Shown: positions 60,069-64,000 of the stretch, in pieces | Numbering within the stretch: position 1 is the first letter of the stretch | Layout of the letters: the number at the start of each line of letters is the position of its first letter | From: Crocodylus rhombifer | Taxonomy: Eukaryota > Chordata > Crocodylia > Crocodylidae | Length of the DNA stretch: 64,000 nucleotides | Direction of reading: 5' to 3' | Assembly (NCBI GenBank): GCA_038503035.1 | Contig: JAVSML010025225.1 | Span: 185,503-249,502, forward strand | Notes under the pieces: generated by a model | Databases searched by the model: none | What the model saw: only the letters and a program-made list of their open reading frames with translations | Told to the model about the DNA's origin: nothing | Position numbers and translations under genes: made by a program

Positions 60069-60206
60069 TGGGATAATAGGGTAAACAGGTAAAATAACTT
60101 GGCCAAAGCCATATACAAGCTCCATGGCTAAAGCTGGAATAACCCCCGCAAGATAATCTGATTCCCAGTCTCAGTTCTGGCCAGTGAGCTATGCCCCTTT
60201 ATCTCT
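60069..60206 (+). mobile_element. MIR-type (CORE) SINE remnant
   Basis: The order 'ggtaaaataacttggccaaa' 'gccatatacaagctccatgg' 'ctaaagctgg' then 'cagtgagctatgcccc' parallels the central and 3' parts of MIR. That consensus runs 'gttaagtgacttgcccaagg', 'cacacagctagtaagtgg', then 'ccactacac'. It is heavily diverged, as expected for an ancient amniote SINE. Confidence 0.65.
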
Positions 60207-61192
60207 ACATGTATTTCCAAACCTAGAGAATATTTTTCTCTAAGTAACCAAGGGAATTAGATGAATTTGCATGTTTGAATATGCATTATAAAGGGCCATA
60301 GTTAAAAAAAAGTTAGACATCGATGTCTTTAATATATATTTTAGCTGAAGTTGGGCAATCGGGACAAGCTGCTGACACTTAGAACTGGAAAACATCATTT
60401 TTAAATTATCAATATGTGGGAATGAAATTCCCTTTGGGAACCCTAGACTTTTTCAATACAAAATTTCCTTGAAAAGCTGCAATTATGTTGTAAATGCTCT
60501 GCATTTGAAGTCTACATATGTTCCTCATTTTCTCAAATAAAGTATTTTGACTTTATTACATATGCTTGAGAAATAACAAGAAGTGGCTCTCTTTTCACAA
60601 ACCATAATTGTGAGGATTGGTAAGAGACTGGAGTTTTCAGAGGCTTGGTAATGAGGTAGGATGTGTTCATCTCCCTACCAGGTAAGCATTAATCAGAAGT
60701 TGCTATGGTCCATTTTTTTTACTGTAATAGTTAAGATATATAAATGGTGTGCATTTACATAGTATATACATATATTTAAAGATGAGAAATCTGATCTTCT
60801 TTTTATGTCCTTCCATTCTAAACAATGTTAGACACCATCTCTAATTGAGAAGTGGCATATTTTCCAGAATTTAGCTGTTTGTTTGTCTGGGGGAGGGGGG
60901 GTTGTTTTGGTTTGGGTTTTTGCATTGCTATGACATTTCACCTTTTTTATTGGATTCAATCTTTTCCCTCTTTGCTTATTATATCTTTTGGTTTGGTCCC
61001 TGGTTGGTTCAGCCTTTCAATTAATTCACGTATTCGATTTGGTGTTCGAAATGATCCAAATTCCCTCGTCCTCATGAGTCTCTTTACTCTCCTTTGTAGA
61101 CTGTTAGCCTAGCTGGGGTTTGTTTTTTTTTCTTTTAGTTAAAATACGTGAAACTGAACATTTCAATCCTAAACGCTGGAGAGCAGAAAGGG
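60206..61192. other. Unannotated intergenic DNA
   Basis: A+T-rich single-copy-looking DNA. I see no gene or recognisable transposon. Regulatory elements of VGLL2 could lie here, but none can be shown from one sequence. Confidence 0.4.
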
Positions 61193-61236
61193 TTAGAAAC
61201 AAGGGTTAGGTGACCTCTGAAGGTCCCTTCCAGCCG
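61193..61236 (+). mobile_element. Short CR1 tail fragment
   Basis: The segment 'aggtgacctctgaaggtccc' 'ttccagcc' matches the sense orientation of a CR1 3' end. It lies about 0.5 kb upstream of the VGLL2 promoter. Confidence 0.55.
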
Positions 61237-61749
61237 TTCTTCTCCAGGAGAAGCATAAAACTAGAGGGCTCGAGACGTGAGGCTGACAAAATGTAGCAGC
61301 AAGCAACTCGAGGGGAGGGATTAAATAGGGGACTTAAAAAAAAACGTGAATCCAAGCTTGGGGAGAAGAGAGGAGTCGGAACTGAGGTACGAAACAGATG
61401 CCACCCCCGAGATAAGGTGCTGGGATGAGGCTGCCAGAGCCGAGGGAAGCAGAAGCAGTCCGAGGAAGGTGTGTGCGAGGAGTTTCCCCAGGCAGGGATC
61501 CTCCTCTCGTGCCTTGAGGCACGTGTCAGATGAGAGGAGCGGCGCTGGCAAGGGGGTTTCTCTGGCTGCAGAGTGCCAAGGGCGGGAAGGAAGGGGCAGA
61601 CCTCTAGAGGGAGGCCCTCTAGCCCCACGCCCTGCCTGAGGCAGGATCAGTCCCGAAGCCTCCCTCCCCGCCGGGCTTTCCCAGGGACAGCGCATATCCC
61701 CGGCGGGGACCCTGTGCCCCGCGGGCTGCAAGCAGGTCCCAGGCTGCTC
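61237..61749. other. Proximal upstream region of VGLL2
   Basis: Moderately G+C-rich DNA leading into the CpG island. No coding exon is evident. A minus-strand ORF of 242 codons spanning 61321-62049 runs antisense through the promoter and is best explained by composition. Confidence 0.45.
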
Positions 61750-62102
61750 CCTTAGCCCGGCTCGGGCAGCACGTGGGAGACAGCGCAGCGCGGGCAGGGC
61801 AGGGCAGGGCAGGGCAGGCCGCGAGCTGCCATTGGTCCCCGGGCGCCCACCCCCTCCCCCGGGCGCCGGGGGTTTAAATGCCTCCTGGCGGGCGGGCAGC
61901 CTGTGCCGGGCGCGGGGCTGGGGGCAAGGCGGGAGCCGCGCTGCAGGGAGGGGGGCGTCTGCCGCTGCACCCCACCCCCTTCCCCCACCCAGTGCCCCGC
62001 CACCATGCCCAGGGACTCCTAACCCCGCGCCCGTGAGGCAGCCGTGCACTGGGCAGCCCCGGAGTTGATGACCAGCCCGCTCAGCGCCCGCTGCCTTCAG
62101 CC
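61750..62102 (+). promoter_or_regulatory. VGLL2: VGLL2 core promoter and 5' leader (CpG-rich)
   Basis: The block is strongly G+C- and CpG-rich compared with the A+T-rich upstream DNA. It holds, in order, an E-box CACGTG at 61770-61775, a (GGGCA)n run at 61791-61818, an inverted CCAAT box (ATTGG) at 61831-61835, and a TTTAAA TATA-like element at 61873-61878. CCAAT-to-TATA spacing is about 40 bp, as in many TATA-type promoters. This predicts a transcription start near 61903 and a leader of about 200 nt. Motif positions are seen; promoter activity and the start site are inferred. Two upstream ORFs lie in the leader and are listed separately. Confidence 0.7.
62005..62022 (+). promoter_or_regulatory. 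Upstream ORF 1 in the VGLL2 leader, strong Kozak context
   Basis: A short upstream ORF reads MPRDS then TAA. Its ATG sits in GCCACCATGC, close to the vertebrate Kozak optimum (A at -3) and better than the VGLL2 start. If the leader begins near 61903, scanning ribosomes would meet this ORF first, about 80 nt before the VGLL2 ATG. Effect on translation is inference. Confidence 0.55.
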
Positions 62103-62106
62103 ATGA
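62068..62106 (+). promoter_or_regulatory. Upstream ORF 2 overlapping the VGLL2 start codon (ATGA)
   Basis: A second upstream ORF of 12 codons starts at 62068 and stops at TGA 62104-62106, which overlaps the VGLL2 ATG (62103-62105) in an ATGA arrangement. Such an overlap can lower initiation at the main start or allow reinitiation. Its own ATG has T at -3, a weaker context than uORF 1. Confidence 0.5.
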
Positions 62107-62183
62107 GCTGTCTGGATGTGATGTACCAAGTCTATGGTCCTCCTCAGCCCTACTTTGCAGCCGCCTACAGCCCCTACCACCAG
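62103..62183 (+). CDS. VGLL2: VGLL2 first coding exon (partial gene)
   Basis: This exon encodes the first 27 residues of vestigial-like family member 2, beginning MSCLDVMYQVYGPPQPYF and ending SPYHQ. That N-terminus is the one I know from vertebrate VGLL2. VGLL2 is a nuclear transcriptional co-factor that binds TEAD proteins through a tondu (TDU) motif and acts in skeletal muscle and craniofacial development. The TDU motif lies in a later exon and is not in this window. The exon ends CAG followed at 62184 by GTACGT, a strong splice donor in phase 0. The start ATG has G at -3 and A at +4, an adequate but not ideal context. No exon 2 sequence was seen up to 64000. Identity rests on recognition of the N-terminus; a database alignment would settle it. 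Confidence 0.93.
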
Positions 62184-62409
62184 GTACGTGCGTGCGGGGC
62201 GGGATGGCCCGGGGGCCGGGCGGGCGGGCGGCGCGCGGCGCGGGGCAGTCTCGGCCAACTTCGCTGGAAGCGCGTCCCGGCCCCGCGGGGAAGGGCTGGG
62301 GCAGGGCGCTGCGAGATCCCGGGGCTGCAGCCCCGGCCCCGGCACTTGCCCGCTCCGCTCATCGTCAGCATCAGCAGGAGTAGTAGGAATCTCATTAGTT
62401 AGCAGGATC

Positions 62410-62470
62410 ATCATAAAATCATGGAAAATTGGGGTTGGAGTGGACCTCAGGAAGCATCTAGTCCAACCCC
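62410..62470 (-). mobile_element. CR1 3'-end fragment
   Basis: Reads as the tail of a minus-strand CR1 LINE, with 'tcatggaaaattggggttggagtggacctcag' type sequence followed by 'catctagtccaaccccc'. It immediately precedes the complex repeat in VGLL2 intron 1. Confidence 0.75.
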
Positions 62471-62933
62471 CATCACCACTACTATATTTTATTGCACAGC
62501 ATATCATATCATATCATAGTATATATTATATTATATTTGATACGATATTCGCCATAGGTTGTAGGAGTAGGAGTATTATCATTAGTATTAGGATTGGTAG
62601 TAGTAGTATCATTATTATTATCAATATAATTGTATTGTATTGCATATCATATCTTATCCTATCCTATATTATATTATATTATATTATATTCGTCATCGTT
62701 AGTAGGAGTAGGGGTATTATCATTAGTATCACTTTCATAGTTGTAATATATTGCACCTCATTGCATATCATATCATATCGCTGATATTATATTATATTAT
62801 AGTATATTATATTCATCATCATTAGTAGGAGTAGGAGATTTATCATTAGTATTAGGATTGGTATCATCATCATTATCACTATCATTGTTGTAATACATTG
62901 CACCGCATTGCATATCATATCATATCGCTGATA

Positions 62934-62983
62934 GATTAGATTAGATTAGATTAGATTAGATTAGATTAGATTAGATTAGATTA
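62934..62983 (+). repeat. (GATTA)10 microsatellite
   Basis: Ten uninterrupted GATTA pentamers inside the complex repeat of VGLL2 intron 1. The lack of interruptions suggests recent expansion and possible length variation between individuals. Confidence 0.95.
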
Positions 62984-63065
62984 TCCCCGTCACTAGTCAT
63001 AATAGGAGTAGTATCACCATTAGTATTGATATAAATCCTAGTAGTAGCCGTAGTATCATACGATC

Positions 63066-63112
63066 GTAGAAAAGGAGGGTCGGAAGGGACCTCAGGAGGT
63101 CACCTAGTGCTC
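63066..63112 (-). mobile_element. CR1 3'-end fragment
   Basis: Sequence 'agggtcggaagggacctcag' followed by 'gaggtcacctagtgc' is the minus-strand CR1 tail. Together with the fragment at 62410 it brackets the higher-order repeat. Confidence 0.75.
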
Positions 63113-63600
63113 AGAGCGTCGTGATCACTGTCATTATGGTGTTGTCCCCGTGCGTGGCCCTGCCCGCGCTGTGCTGTGCGGGCGGCGGTGCCCGCTCCCC
63201 GCCTGGCCGCTCCCCGCGGGCCGGTCCCGCTGGCGGCCGCGCTGCCGGGGGCCGGCCGGGCCGGGGATGCTCCTGCCTGCAGCCCGGCAGGGAGGACGCT
63301 GCGCCCGCGGGGGCCGGCCGGGCTCTCCCTGTGCCGGATCGCGGCGCTGCGAGGAGCTGCCCGTGCCCGGCGCCGCCGCGGCAGCCGAAGGGACGGCAGA
63401 GGTGCGCGCCGGACCCCTGCCAGCCCCGCGCCCGGGTGCGGGACCCGGAGCCGAGCTGCCAGCGGGGCGTCCCGCGGCTCCGTGTGCGGGGAACGGCCCG
63501 GCCGCGGCGTCCCGGAGCAGCCCCCGCCAGCAGCATCCCTCCCCGGGCGCCCCCCGGCCCTGCCTGGCCGCCTCCCCGCTGGCTTTCTCCAGCAGTCCGA
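63111..63600. other. G+C-rich block in VGLL2 intron 1
   Basis: Very CpG-rich sequence following the CR1 fragment. Overlapping ORFs of 140-276 codons occur on both strands because stop codons are rare at this composition. The predicted peptides are low-complexity Ala/Gly/Pro/Arg and show no domain I recognise. It may be part of the CpG island around the VGLL2 5' end. Confidence 0.5.
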
Positions 63601-63605
63601 GCTCG

Positions 63606-63740
63606 GGTTCCTGTTCTAGCTGTGCTGTAGTTCCAGGTCTAGCTAGAGCTAGAGCTAGAGCTAGAATTACAACTACAACTATAGCTAGACCTGGAACTAC
63701 AACTGCAGCTACAGCTTTAGCTAGAGCTATCCCTATATAA
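63606..63740. repeat. AGCTAG/ACAACT hexamer-like repeat with a perfect inverted repeat
   Basis: The region is built from AGCTAG, AGCTAT and ACAACT motifs. Arms 63626-63645 (TGTAGTTCCAGGTCTAGCTA) and 63682-63701 are exact reverse complements over 20 bp with a 36-bp loop, so a stable hairpin or cruciform is possible. Confidence 0.85.
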
Positions 63741-63800
63741 CTAGAACCGTGGCTATAGCTATCCCTTCTCTCCTGCCCCAGGCTTTGGCTATAACTATAG

Positions 63801-63948
63801 GTCTGTAGGTAGACGGTATAGCTGTACAAAAAACTAGAAGTCTTGGTTCCAAAAATGATCCCTTTTGTTAGACCAACTGGGAAATCGCAAGACAGTTGTC
63901 CTTTCCTGCAAGCTTTCAGGATCAAAGTCCCTTTGTCAGGCTCCAAGA
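63801..63948 (-). mobile_element. Penelope-like retroelement 3' end
   Basis: Read on the minus strand it contains CTGACAAAGGGACTTTGATC followed by CTGAAAGCTTGCAGGAAAGG and a 'CCCAGTTGGTCTAACAAAAG' block. I associate this arrangement with the 3' ends of vertebrate Penelope-like elements. Family assignment is from memory of such tails, not from a search. Confidence 0.55.
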
Positions 63949-64000
63949 AAAGTAGATGGTACAAGATCCCTGCCTATAGCTATAGCTTCCCCTCCTGACC

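Larger units (their letters stand above)
62370..63060. repeat. Higher-order repeat built from tri- and pentanucleotides
   Basis: A degenerate unit recurs starting near 62561, 62702 and 62825, with weaker copies near 62372 and 63005. Each unit holds a TAGTAGGAGTAGG block, a TTATCATTAGTATTAGGATT block, a CATCATTATCA-type stretch, a TTGTAATACATTGCACCGCA-type block, then CATATCATATCATATCGCTG and a pentanucleotide run. The pentamer runs differ between units: a TATAT type near 62666-62690 and GATTA in the last. Spacing of clear units is about 141 and 124 bp. Confidence 0.75.
62184..64000 (+). other. VGLL2: VGLL2 intron 1 (5' part)
   Basis: This follows the splice donor at 62184. It contains two CR1 3'-end fragments, a higher-order microsatellite-like repeat (about 62370-63060), a very G+C-rich block (63111-63600), a hexamer-type repeat with a perfect 20-bp inverted repeat (63606-63740) and a Penelope-like tail. 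Long ORFs across the GC block exist on both strands, but they look like composition artefacts. I saw no second exon. Confidence 0.75.

Noticed and set aside
61321..62049. 242-codon minus-strand ORF through the VGLL2 promoter
   Set aside because: Antisense to a CpG island; no recognisable domain and its openness is explained by G+C content.
62134..62784. 216-codon plus-strand ORF beginning in VGLL2 exon 1
   Set aside because: It is out of frame with VGLL2 and runs through the splice donor into a CR1 fragment and a microsatellite.
62934..62983. (GATTA)10 considered as a CRISPR-like or telomere-like array
   Set aside because: A simple pentanucleotide microsatellite without spacers; not TTAGGG.
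63134..63964. 276-codon minus-strand ORF in VGLL2 intron 1
   Set aside because: It spans the GC-rich block and a Penelope tail; peptide is low-complexity Ala/Gly/Pro/Arg and several equally long ORFs overlap on both strands.

Overview
This window reads as nuclear DNA of an amniote, most likely a crocodilian (alligator or crocodile). It contains many CR1 LINE copies whose 3' ends resemble those I know from crocodilian genomes (TCATAGTTTCATAGTT-type tails followed by a 'gggctggaagggacct' motif). It also holds hAT elements, Penelope-like tails, solo LTRs and ancient MIR-type SINEs, and the spacing is typical of vertebrate intergenic DNA. The species call is inference; a turtle cannot be fully excluded from sequence alone.

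Only one host protein-coding gene is recognisable. The first coding exon of VGLL2 (vestigial-like 2, a TEAD co-factor) lies at 62103-62183 on the + strand, ends in a clean splice donor and sits in a CpG-rich promoter (about 61750-62110). The promoter has a CCAAT box, a TTTAAA TATA-like box and two upstream ORFs. The rest of the gene is off the right edge. In mammals RFX6 lies upstream of VGLL2, so positions 1 to about 61700 are probably the RFX6-VGLL2 intergenic interval. I found no RFX6 exon.

Layout. 1-21.6 kb is mostly plain A+T-rich intergenic DNA carrying a MIR, a complete 440-bp hAT MITE (4882-5321), three CR1 copies (5665-6486 +, 7879-9145 -, 10641-12390 -), a nested pair of MITEs (9551-10088), and remnants of an L2/Rex-like LINE, a tRNA-derived SINE and a hAT. 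21.6-31.6 kb is a dense transposon nest. Its centre is a 5.45-kb hAT (Ac-type) element at 22735-28180 with matching termini and an 8-bp target duplication, holding a decayed BED/hAT transposase, a Penelope-like fold-back and three roughly 160-170-bp subterminal repeats. An L3/CR1-like fragment, a short SINE-like element, a 983-bp solo LTR with a 6-bp duplication, and a terminal-inverted-repeat element with a C/G-rich minisatellite follow.

31.6-49 kb holds microsatellites, a second candidate solo LTR, further terminal-repeat elements, a hairpin cluster near 42 kb, and the longest and least damaged CR1 (43818-46235, -). 50-58.3 kb has several copies of a 'TCTACACATG' MITE family, a 3-kb Tx1-clade LINE with an intact YADD motif (52066-55190, -) and an old CR1/L3 remnant. 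58.3-61.7 kb is nearly repeat-free upstream DNA. 62184-64000 is VGLL2 intron 1, which contains an unusual microsatellite-derived higher-order repeat between two CR1 tails, a GC-rich block, a 20-bp perfect inverted repeat and a Penelope tail.

Apart from VGLL2 the coding potential comes from decayed transposons. I saw no CRISPR array, operon or other prokaryote-type system, and no convincing new multi-gene system. The best leads are the VGLL2 5' leader, the hAT element, the Tx1 LINE and the intron-1 repeat.
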